From Oasisia sp. SBJ-2009 (Eukaryota > Annelida > Polychaeta > Sabellida > Siboglinidae): DNA of 64,000 bases. The position numbers and the translations under genes were made by a program. Below are positions 9,881 to 20,590 of this stretch, piece after piece. The DNA lies in the NCBI GenBank assembly GCA_964017155.1, contig OZ024867.1, forward strand, positions 12,757,434 through 12,821,433. Direction: 5' to 3'. Every line of letters starts with the position of its first letter. Within the stretch, counting starts at the first letter, position 1. The notes under the pieces are model-generated. The model was not told the origin of the DNA. It saw only the letters and a list, made by a program, of their open reading frames with translations, and made no database searches.

Positions 9881-10620
9881 CATCATGAACCATGGACACA
9901 TGCGCGCATAGACGCATGGCATTATAAGCTGTATATTTTGAGCTGTATCGGAATGGAAAGCATAAGTATACATTTCCTGTTGTAGTTGATCTCGAAGCTC
10001 CTTTGAATCTACGGTATATACATGCACACCAACAGCAGCAGATGGGGGACACTACTGCGCCATAATGATGTTCACTTGAAACTCTGAAAGGCCTGCAATT
10101 CAAACATACGTGTTCTTCTTTCAACTTGCAACTTAGTAAATATTTACGTGAATATTACATATAGACAGTCAATGAAGTATAACAAAACGACTGTTTTGTG
10201 AAAATATATTCAGTTGTTATATATGTGTAAGAATTGAGGTGTCGGTGGTCTATAAATTACGTTACACGCCTCTTTAAGCACTCTCATTAAGGCAATTTAA
10301 GTGCATTGTCAGAGCGTAAATGGCGACTGTATCGCCTCGTGAAGTCGGTTGTCAATTAGATATTGAATACGTTGTTATTCTGCTGGTTTTTTTTCGAAAC
10401 GCCAGACACCAACTGCAAACAGGAAACATGCCCGTAGTTAATCAGCGTATTTCCATCCAAGGTAGACATTTTTAGCAGCGGGGTAGTGCCTGACTAAAAA
10501 TGAACATGAGTGACTTTTTAGTCCAGGACCTGTAGACATTTCAGCTTTAAGAACGTGTGACAGTTGATTTGAATAATATATGGATATGGCTTTAAATTTC
10601 TACTAGGTGGAATTTTCAAA
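9881..10620. other. no supported gene
   Basis: Non-coding sequence with no recognised domain, tRNA-like box or repeat match inside the window. Confidence 0.5.
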
Positions 10621-11040
<420 letters not shown>

Positions 11041-11272
11041 GTCTGTCATAGTCTATTATGTCCGTATTTACAAAAATACGGTATTTAGACCCATCTATCA
11101 CCACATCTTAAGTGCTTCGTATCGTCGAAGGGTGTAGCTGGTGTACAGTGGATACCTGTTTGATCCACTGTTGACATAGTTATACGTTTGAGACGAGTTC
11201 AACGTCGTATATGATATCTTCCCTATTATCGCTTAGTATACATGATATCATAAGGCAAGACCATTAATCGAA

Positions 11273-12060
11273 GTGAAGGAAGTGAGAGTAGATGTGTCAA
11301 AAGGGAAGTTAATAACAGAGATGGTGACAGGAACAAAAGAGGCAGAGAAAAAAGGAATAACCAAGAAGGCGGCAGAAGGAAAATTCAACGACCAGGTAGA
11401 AGCACAACGGAGAAGCTACTCTAAGGCAGTGACTGAAGGGGGATTGAGAACAAAATGGGTATTTACGGGCGATTCCATTTTGCGAAAGATAGACAAGACA
11501 TTAAGCAAGGGAGAACATGTTGTTGTTTGTCTTCCGGGAGCTAGGATAGAGCATGTAATTGAAAGAGAACACATTGGGGCATGGACAGGGAGGATCTATA
11601 TTAGCACATGCAGGGACGAACAATACAGACAGTGAGGGCACAACTTGAATAGTGCAGAGATACAGACAGTTGGATTGGTAGGGAAACTGAAGAAGACAAG
11701 AGTTGAACATATTATTCTCTCAGGAACCTTGCCAGTAAAGGGGGAAGGGAAGCAACATATAGAAACTGCAAGAGGGTGGCAATCAACGCTCTATTAGAGC
11801 AGATGTGTCAAGAAGAAGGAGTTGGGCTCGTAGATTTATGGGGATACTTTGTTGGGAAAGAAGTCATGTACGTGAGAGATGGCCTCCATTTAAGCGGAAA
11901 GGGCACAGCAGTATTCTCTGAGAAATTGCTTCGATCTATGGCCAGGTTGCAACTATTTAAACTAGATTCGCAGGGGGGATTCACAGAGAAGCCAAATACT
12001 GGAGGCACAGATAAGGACAGCAACATGAAATCAGCAAAGAACAGTAAACAAAAGAAATGA
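11273..12060 (+). pseudogene. CR1 ORF1, SGNH esterase-like
   Basis: 11273-11635 holds a Lys/Glu-rich start and the GDSILRKID nucleophile block, then VVVCLPGA. A second frame (about 11640-11775) gives VGKLKKTRVEHIILSGTLP. A third (11776-12060) gives the RDGLHLSGKG block with the catalytic Asp-His pair. The esterase is thus present but split by two frameshifts. Such esterases occur in ORF1 of CR1 elements, where their role is not settled. Confidence 0.7.
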
Positions 12061-12070
12061 ACTTAACATT

Positions 12071-13930
12071 ATGGTAGAAGATATTGCCCCTCGCATAATA
12101 GGTATAACTGAATCTTGGGCCACCACCGATATATCAGATGTCGAACTAGGAATGACAGGATATGTCATGTTTAGGAAAGACATATTAGGAATATGGGGAG
12201 GTGGCGTTATTTAATATATTAAAGAATCCATCCAGGATATGAAATAAAATTAGAAAAAAGCATAATGTGAAGAAGCTCACTGGTGTAACATAATTATAGG
12301 AAACTCAACATTAACTGCTGGGTTAGTTCATGGAAGTCCAAACATAAGCAGAGACGAGAATGACAACGTACAAAACGCTATAAAGGAAGTGAGTAAACGG
12401 GACTGTATAATTATGGGGGATTTTAACAATGGGCGTATATTTTAGAAATCTTTACAGAATACTGGGAGTGAGGATCAAACATTTTTAATTTTTTAAAAGA
12501 TAGTTTTCTGACTCAACATGTGTTAGAATCGTGCAGCGGGGAGACCGTGTTGGACATAGTTTTGATATCACAGAAGGAATGTGTTGATAATGTGTAGTGA
12601 TCACAACCAGATATATTTTATCATCAAAGTCAAAGGAGAACGGAATCGACAAATACGGTACAGGAAATAATTTCACAAAGGAAGATATCAGGACATAAGG
12701 AAATATTTAGCAAAGACAGACTGGAATAACACACTGGAGAATAAGACGGCAGCAGAATGCTGGAATATCTTAAAGAAAGAAATTGACTGCATTTTCGACA
12801 AATTTGTCCCCTTGAAAAACCGTCAAAGAAGAAACACTTATCGAAGGAAGCCATTAGAAAAATCAAGTACAAGCAAATGTTGTGGAAGACATGTAGACAT
12901 ACTGGAAGTGAAGAAGACTATGCCATTTATAAAGACGCACTTAACCAAGCTACAGCTGAAATTATAAATTCAAAGAGAAGCTATCAACAACAAAATCGAT
13001 TTTAATATAAAACATGACAGCAAGAGTTTTTGGCGTATGATCGATGTAAACAGAAAGTTCATGATAAGGTCGGTCCTCTAGAAGGTATTAATGGAAACAT
13101 AATAACAGAGGGATTCGTAATGGCACAAAACCTAAATTAGTACTTTAGTTCGGTGTTTACCAGGGAAGATATTAGTGCGTTACCAGTACCAGAGACTAAA
13201 TTCGAAGGGGGAGAGAGAGAGTCAGACTATTTAGGACAACTAGGTGTAACCGCAAAAATGGTAGCTAAGAAAATATGGGATATGAAGGATAATAAATCAC
13301 CTGGAGTGGATGGGATTACTCCCAAATTGCTACTGGAAATTGTAGAAATAGTTACCATACCGCTTGCAATAGTATTCAGTTTGTCATTAGAGGGGGGAGT
13401 AGTTGCGTTGAAATGGAAATAAGCAAACATCATACCATTATTTAAAAAAGGATGAAGAAACAAGTCAGAGAACAATAGTCCAGTGAGTTTAACATCGGTG
13501 ATTGGCAAACTATTAGAAAAATTAACTAAAGATCACTTGGCTGACTTTCTTGTTAAAAATAACTTGGTAAACCCATCTCAACATGGGTTTCTAAAAACGA
13601 GGTCATGCTTAACAAATAAGGCATGTTTTATGGAAGATATCACATAGTGAAGTAATATACTTATACTTCAAAAAGCCTTTGACAAAGTGCCACATCAAAG
13701 ATCGCTACTTCAACTAAAGACCCGTGGCATAGGAAATGATGTGTTTAACTGGATAGAAAAATGACTTATTGATAGAATACAGAGAGTAGTAATTGATGTG
13801 GAGGTTTTAAACTGGAAACCAATTTTGAGTGGAGTACCGCAAGGATCAGTATTGGGACCTATTTTATTTTTAATATATATCAATGATTTGGATGATGATA
13901 TAACAAGCAACGTGTTGAAGTTTGCGGACC
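12071..13930 (+). pseudogene. CR1 ORF2, endonuclease and RT, broken
   Basis: Endonuclease motifs: IIGITESWATTD near 12100, IIMGDFNN near 12410, and a SDHN-type end near 12600. RT motifs: NKSPGVDGITPKLL (13291-13335), SQHGFLKTRS, LQKAFDKVPH (13666-13692), [15 protein letters not shown] (13825-13869) and KFAD (13918-13929). The next residue should be the second Asp of the catalytic FADD pair, but the reading changes to unrelated RPWQAW. Several in-frame stops make it inactive. Confidence 0.75.
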
Positions 13931-14341
13931 GTCCGTGGCAGGCTTGGCTCCGTGTTCGTCCTACCACCAATCAGAATTTGAGCCCAGGCCGTCACCAGTG
14001 GTTGAATGTCCACCCCCTCACCCCGATTTTGCCGCATGTTTGCCTATTTTCCACCCCAAATCAAAATTATGCGATCTCGCCCCTCCCAGAAACGAAATGA
14101 TGGTGACGCTCTAACGTAGAGCAATCCACTTTTCGACTCCGCGGCAAAACGGAAGAGATACACAGACGGCGAATAATGAGGAGATTGAGATGTACAACAG
14201 TACAACACACGTTTGACACTAGGATAGAGAGGATGATGAGTGTGGGGAACTTTGAAGTACTGAACTGCGCCTTGTGAGAGAATTGCTGTGAGGAAGATAT
14301 CATGTAGGCGTCACTGGAGTCTATAATTTTCACCCACCTCA
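13931..14341. other. junction sequence between two LINE fragments
   Basis: About 410 bp with no recognised coding domain separate the broken CR1 from an oppositely oriented LINE tail. Confidence 0.5.
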
Positions 14342-14920
14342 CCTAGGTCGTCTTTCAGGGTGCCCGGCGTTGTATACACAGCCCTTCCAGCACACTCTGT
14401 CCAACATGACTGTCTGCAATTCACTTATGTTTTCCAGCCCTGTATCTTGCAGCAGGTTGTCAACATATATCAATTTTTTTCGTCCCCGGTTTGCATGCCC
14501 ATCCGCTGGTTGCCACAGGACAAGCTTATTGGCAACTTCGTCTTCGTGTCTGACACAATGCCCAGCGAGCCACATTCTTCTCTGTTGTACTTTGATGGAT
14601 ACTGGTGGTAATTCTCCATATAGTTGAATGTTGGGTATGTGTTGCTTCCATGAGACATTGAGGGCCATCCGTAGCATTCTAGTGTAACATCCGTCAAGTT
14701 GGTTTTTCATAGTTTTGTTATTGTCCACGTTTCCGCACCATACAGTAGAACTGATTCGACGGTAGCAATAAACAGTCTGATTGTTATCCTTGTTGAGAGT
14801 GTTGACGACCATATCTTACGTAGTTTGTGACAGGCACTCCAGGCAAGAGCTTTTCTTACTTTGAAGTCTTTGTCTGTGTTCTCCATCCATGTTCCTAAGT
14901 ATTTTAAGTTTTCAATGATT
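14342..14920 (-). pseudogene. C-terminal part of a second non-LTR retrotransposon
   Basis: Minus-strand reading gives KYLGTWMENTDKDFKVRKALAW, KLRKIWSSTLNKD, LDGCYTRMLRMALNVSW, IQLYGELPPVS, RRMWLAGHCVRH, KLVLWQP and YVDNLLQDTGL. This is the region after the RT catalytic core of a widespread invertebrate LINE endonuclease/RT protein, a different lineage from the CR1 copy beside it. It ends near 14342. The RT core and endonuclease are absent (5'-truncated). Confidence 0.75.
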
Positions 14921-16045
14921 TTTTTATTTTGTTCCGTCCCTTGAGTTTACAGTTATCGGTTTATCATGGTTTGCAATCGCATAACTTCAGTCATTCTGTG
15001 TCGATTTTTTTCCACGAAAATCTTAAACTCTATAATCTGTTAATATACTTATTCGATGTAGTTACATGCCTTTGTTTAATTGGAATTATTTTATACTTAT
15101 CGCTAAGGAAGCATACCATATATCCAAAATAACGCTGCATACTCGTGTTTAATGTTTCTCCGCCTATATGTTTTCTGTATAAGGCATGGCCATGAATAGC
15201 CAGACCGCGGTTAATATAGTTCAGGAAATGTGCGTTCCACTTCCACATTAACAACAACTGCACGTGACGACAGGCGTTTCTGCATGGTTGATTGCGCATG
15301 CATGAATATTCATTAAATTCGAGTTGTATAATTAATCTTCCACGTGGCAGGAATGAATCTCGTAAACACAATTATATGTCGGATTGTTTACCAGATAACA
15401 TCCGAAGTATGCACAAACATGAAAGATATAAGTAACAGAGAAAGTACGTTTGGGTAATTATTAGAGTACATCTCGAGTGTATGTAACCTCAGAAAGAATC
15501 CCGTTAGCACGCTGCATAAACAGTTCCATAACCGTTATCCAACAGCTCCACTCAATGAGCATGTTGTCGAATATATATCTCTTTCTACCTTGAAAGGATC
15601 TGTCAAATACTGATAATCTCACGAGCAGTGAGATATAAAGCGCCGACGCATCGCAGTGATAGTTATTAATTAATGATGTAATTATTACAACATCGTTAAC
15701 TGAACATTGTATTTTCTAAACTATAGTTTACCTCCAACATTCTTGTGTCCCGTCCTTGTATGTCTGTCTTCGGTTGGTGGTCGTAGTGTTGGGGTTTCTG
15801 GCGGTTTCAAGACAATCACTTACAGATGTAGACAACATATTCATAACATGCCACATTGAATTGCTAATTGTATGTATATTAGCCACGGAAGCTGTCGCCC
15901 TGAGTCAGAATATATAATCTTGCGAAAGCAAAAACTAAACTCAGCCAGTAACATCGTAGACACGACGGTAGCGATACTATCTATAAAGCAAGAGTATGGC
16001 CCACCAAAGGGCCGACTGAATAAATGTACTCCATGACTATGATCT
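14921..16045. other. no supported gene
   Basis: Non-coding. Short frames on both strands lack domains and splice context. Confidence 0.5.
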
Positions 16046-16206
16046 CTCGTGTATGTGTATTAGTGCGTATGTGCGTGTGTGCGTGTGTGCGTGTGTGCGT
16101 GTGTGCGTATGTGCGTGTGTGCGTGTGTGCGTATGTGCGTGTGTGCGTATGTGCGTATGTGCGCGCGCGCGTGTGTGTGTGTGTGTGCGGGCGCGCGTGT
16201 GTACGT
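16046..16206. repeat. (GTGTGC)n-type array
   Basis: Imperfect GTGTGC/GTATGC units followed by a short CG and GT run. Confidence 0.9.
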
Positions 16207-17590
16207 GTTGAATTTGTTGGGTTGTTACAGATTATACATAGTTGATCTTGGTGCAACTGAAACATTATTAAAATACACGGAAATAGTATATTTGGTGCAG
16301 AGTGTTGCACTTCCGGGTCATTTGGGTCTGGAGGAAGTGCTATTTTTAAACTATGTCTAAAATAGTCAAAGGACAAGTTGCAACCCTCTTGGAGATGTCA
16401 TCAACTACACAATTGGGTAAAGGACAAACATCGCAAAGTCGTAAACTGCACTGCAAATGTCAACGGGTCAATACGCTAATGTCATGTAGACAAGTCATTT
16501 CTTAGCATACGTTTTGAACACTTATTTGGCTGTGGACAACTGGAGATTTGCATTAAAGTGAACTTCACTTAAAATGCCAGTTAATGAATTCTACCCGTAA
16601 TCAGGCTTATCTTTTTCTTAAAGTGTGGCATGACGTACTCTTAAAAAATCCTTTTCTATATGCCTTTAAATGGACCGGAACCAGGATGAAATATTAGTGA
16701 AATGCTATGTTTCATTTTTGTTCTACGTAAAGTGAATTTTCGAAATAGATTTTAAGAGCACTTAGAAATGTAATGAAACGGTGCCTTGGTCACATGATGA
16801 GTAGGTTAATCGGGAACCAGAGCTAATATATCCGAGCTGGGATTCTTCAACACGTAGCGCCCTCATACGGATGGGATCAAAACTTAAAACAGATCCCATA
16901 CTAAACGACGAGACGTCCGAGATTGAGCGACATCTGTTCCCGGTTGGACCTATCGGGTGAGAGGGGGGTAAGTGCCCCAACTCCTATCAAATAGCTCTGG
17001 GGGACCTACTGAACTAATAAACCAGGTGGCGCCGTTACATAACTCAGGCCTGGTACCGTCAACCGCCAGCGTCCCGTTACCTCCTTACGCCGCATGCATT
17101 CATTCATTCATTCATTGTATCCAACATTTGTTAACATACGTTGTAGATATGTCTTATATTACCAACAACTGGAGTGTAAAAGAGTTCAAAGATGAAATAG
17201 AAAAATTAATAAATGGCGCGCGCAGAAAGAGTGCGATTACGTCACAGGCACCTATTGCTTATCAGCGGCCCCTAGCGGTACAGTAAGCTCCCAACTACTT
17301 GCATTGCTGTTCCTGGTATCCGTCATATGCTCGAACGCTTCAAACATTGTATCTTTACGAAGAACACGTATTTACCATCAAAACCCACAGAATCCTTGAT
17401 ATTGCCTGGATATTTCAAATTCATAAAGTTGTCACATTAAACTCGTATAACAAATATCTGAAATTTCTTCGTCCGAGTTGCGAGGATAACGTTAGCGTGG
17501 GGTGTTGACCCTGTACGTGGTGGTATGTGCGGCTGTGTGAGTTTGAATGCGGTGTATGTTCCTGTACTGATGGTTATGATTATGTAAATT
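16207..17590. other. no supported gene
   Basis: Non-coding. A frame near 17155-17250 reads NWSVKEFKDEIEKLI, which vaguely resembles a LINE C-terminal tail and would sit just upstream of the LINE-like 3' end at 17.7 kb, but it is too short to call. Confidence 0.4.
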
Positions 17591-17722
17591 TTTTGTTCTA
17601 ACTGATTGATTGATCATTCTGTGCTATTTATTTATATACCGTATGTCTCTTTTTTATTTTAACCCTGTGTGATTTTTAATGTTAGTTTTCCATTTGGGGA
17701 TAATAAAAGTATTTGAATGAAT
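17591..17722 (+). mobile_element. possible LINE 3' tail
   Basis: T-rich sequence ending in GGGATAATAAAAGTATTTGAATGAAT resembles 3' ends of L2/CR1-type elements, with an AATAAA-like signal and the start of a short tail repeat. No RT is attached. Confidence 0.3.
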
Positions 17723-17857
17723 ACATGCACATATAGTATATGCAAGCTAGATATTATAGTAAACATATGTTAATATAACATCATTTGCGATTTGTTAATG
17801 CGTGAATTTTGTTTGGCATTAGTGTAATATAATGGTAGGATTATCTGGTGTTATGCT

Positions 17858-18187
17858 TTAACATATAAATTGTCCAGTGTACTTTGTGTATTGGCAACAC
17901 CTGGTGAAACGCGAATTACTGTTGCATAAACATATCCTCTCTAATGTGTAGTCATATATGCAATTCCAATCGCAGTTCAAGCCTCGCATTTGGCCGCTGG
18001 GATACCATCGCATATATCTGTCACAGTGAACTGCACACTCTTCTGTTATCCTCAAGCAGCCGCAGCAATATTTACGGCCCATTATCGTTATTTCTCGGCA
18101 GGACAAAAATTGGTAACAAGATTTCCATGGTAAACGGCTTCCCCATGAAACCCGTTGACACCACCTAAACAATACACGAATTGTCAC
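17858..18187 (-). CDS. cysteine-rich ORF, defensin-like spacing
   Basis: Minus-strand open frame of 109 codons. From an internal ATG at about 18082, the last ~75 codons carry a YCCGC cluster, then C-x6-C-AVH-C, then about 16 residues, then C-DWN-C, nine residues, C-L-C, and a final CC. The pairs C-x3-C, C-x3-C and C-x-C in this order follow the CSαβ scaffold of mollusc-type defensins, though two loops are longer. No signal peptide is visible, so a separate first exon would be needed. A decayed copy lies at 19240-19420. It could be chance enrichment of Cys, and no function is claimed. Confidence 0.3.
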   Translation of the reverse strand: MTIRVLFRWCQRVSWGSRLPWKSCYQFLSCREITIMGRKYCCGCLRITEECAVHCDRYMRWYPSGQMRGLNCDWNCIYDYTLERICLCNSNSRFTRCCQYTKYTGQFIC

Positions 18188-18297
18188 GTTTCGTAAGTTT
18201 AGTTATTGGTTACGTAGCATCGGTGATCAGGACATATTGACGAAAGTGAAGGGGCCCTGATGAATGTATGAATGTCGAATGTTCGAATGTATGCGTG

Positions 18298-18580
18298 AAC
18301 GAACGAACGAACGAGCGAGCGAGCGAACGAACGAACGAACGAACGAACGAACGAACGAACGAACGAACGAACGAACGAACGAACGAACGAACGAACGAAC
18401 GAACGAACGAACGAACGAACGAACGAACGAACGAACGAACGAACGAACGAACGAACGAACGAACGAACGAACGAACGAACGAACGAACGAACGAACGAAC
18501 GAACGAACGAACGAACGAACGAACGAACGAACGAACGAACGAACGAACGAACGAACGAACGAACGAATGAACGAACGAAC
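18298..18580. repeat. (AACG)n tetranucleotide array
   Basis: About 280 bp of almost pure GAAC/AACG repeats with a short GAGC variant patch at the left end. The same motif recurs at 40.0 and 54.8 kb. All frames are open across it (NERT or RSFV repeats); these are not genes. Confidence 0.97.
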
Positions 18581-18757
18581 ATATTATCCACCCAAACATG
18601 ATACATAATAAAGCTTTATTGCCATTTTCAATATGCATTACATGTTGAATTGGAATGTATTCTGGCGTTGACTCACATAGTGCCTAAATATATACAACAA
18701 AATAAAATATGTCAAATAAGTATATCATATACGGTGCACATAATATAATATATGTAC

Positions 18758-19083
<326 letters not shown>

Positions 19084-19239
19084 CATATATACATATTAGG
19101 GGGAAAGGGGTAGCCGCCTCGTTAAACGTTCGAGCATTGTGATCCACGAGGTCACTTCCTCATCGCCCTCAATAAATATGCCAGCGCAGTTAAATTTCGC
19201 TTCTGAGAAAAGGCAGTCTGCCGCGCTGAACCACTCATT

Positions 19240-19420
19240 TCCTTTGTATTTTGGATTATAGCATATACATATCCTCCCTAATTTGTTAGTCAAATTTGCA
19301 GTTCCAATCGCAGTTAAATCTTGCCCTGTAGACTTTCAATTGGTATTTTCGGTGATATTGAAATGCACACTCCTTGGATATTCTAGTTATTTATTTACGG
19401 TCCATTGTCGCAAGACAAAT
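19240..19420 (-). pseudogene. decayed copy of the cysteine-rich ORF
   Basis: Aligns to 17920-18110 in the same orientation: shared minus-strand blocks include ATGGxCCGTAAAT, GAGTGTGCA, and AACTGCGATTGGAACTGC, giving the residues NCDWNC again. Stops and indels interrupt it. The two copies are separated by the (AACG)n and (AT)n arrays. Confidence 0.5.
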
Positions 19421-19810
19421 CTCCTATACATCCTATTAATTATATTACATTGTTAAATTAATCAAATATGCATTTGTTTTACATTAGTTAAATGTATATA
19501 CCTGTCGAGTACATCTTCTCCTATACTTTGCAACAACACAATATTTAGTTAATTGTTCTTTCTTAAAAACTAAACAAAGAACAAAATGGTATCCATAGTG
19601 CATAATCGTGTGGTTTCAATAAGCACTTATATTTGACAAGTTGTCTAAATGCACATAATCATAACACATGTATACGTTTGCCCCAAACAAGTTGTACTGC
19701 GCGAAAAATGGCACTTTTCATTATTAGTCAAGATCGCCAAACACAAGTACAAGCCGGCGTTGCAATGGCAGCCATCATAATAATCGATTAAAATTCATGA
19801 TTTCCGTTAG
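19421..19810. other. no supported gene
   Basis: AT-rich non-coding sequence. Confidence 0.5.
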
Positions 19811-20091
19811 CATTGTCACCGGCAAAGTGTTCCAATACTTCTGCTTGTAATAATCCTTCGGACAGTGTAACTGAAATAGTTAGACTGGAACAGTTCGATT
19901 ATTACAACCAAAAACAAAACGAAGTTCTATACGTTAACATGGAGAATATGGACTTCCTGCCCCCAATTGTCCCCAGCCTCGTTTTCGCGCGCGAGACTTA
20001 CAGGCCCTATACATTCCTGGCAGCACGACAACGTGGCTTACTCAACGTGCACAGGGACCCGTCCTTGTCTACTAACGTAGGGATCGCTTAG
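19811..20091 (+). CDS. candidate terminal exon with YVNM and YTFL motifs
   Basis: A fair acceptor (TTTCCGTTAG) opens a phase-1 frame of 93 codons to TAG. It includes DSVTEIVRLEQFDYYNQKQ, EVLYVNMENMDFLPP and ETYRPYTFLAARQRG. YVNM fits the YxxM consensus bound by PI3-kinase SH2 domains and YTFL fits YxxΦ. Phase and motif class resemble the tail exons at 1.1-3.7 and 34.1 kb, but there is no sequence-level similarity, so the match is weak. No upstream exon is identified. Confidence 0.3.
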
Positions 20092-20590
20092 TTGACAGAC
20101 AAGATACCACAGGATTTATGTTTCTAACACAGCTGTTTTAGTTGATATATCTTCAGGTGATTGTTTCCTGACCCGTTTTACCGACGGTTGTAATTCAACT
20201 ATTCAAAAAATGAACGATGATAGTAACCGGTTCAGATCGCTTGATTGAGTATATAGTCCAGTTCACTATGTACAGAAAAAACGTTTCGTTCAAATTTTTT
20301 GGAGATTTGCAAAACTATACATTTTGGGAAAGTTTAGAACCTACTGAACCTGAAAAGTAATGTTTAAATGTTGTCTAAGCACTCTATGGCGGCCATCTTG
20401 GATTTTCAAAATGGCGTATATTTTTTACTCACATTTTGCAATATCTCGGCTTCTAAGTATCTTAGGCTTTTGATTTTGGTGTCTAAACATACATTTTCAG
20501 AGACAAGGAATCTTATGGGACAACTGATAATGAGCTATATATAATGCATGACACTATTTTGGAAATTTTTGAAAATATACGTTAATTCTA
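20092..20590. repeat. non-coding leader-like repeat
   Basis: Contains 'atggcggccatcttggat' and 'caatatctcggcttctaa' style blocks of a kind seen in repetitive elements. It may be the 5' non-coding part of the mobile element that follows. Confidence 0.35.

Larger units (their letters stand above)
11273..13930 (+). mobile_element. CR1-like non-LTR retrotransposon, 3'-truncated
   Basis: ORF1 with an SGNH-type esterase, an APE endonuclease and a reverse transcriptase lie in order on the plus strand, as in the CR1 group. All parts have stops and frameshifts. The element stops at the RT catalytic box and unrelated sequence follows, so the C-terminal RT and 3' tail are missing. This is the reverse of the usual 5' truncation and implies a later deletion or rearrangement. 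Confidence 0.75.

Noticed and set aside
18199..18638. Long open frames encoding RSFV / NERT repeats on both strands
   Set aside because: They are translations of a pure (AACG)n array with no start context, splice sites or flanking coding sequence.
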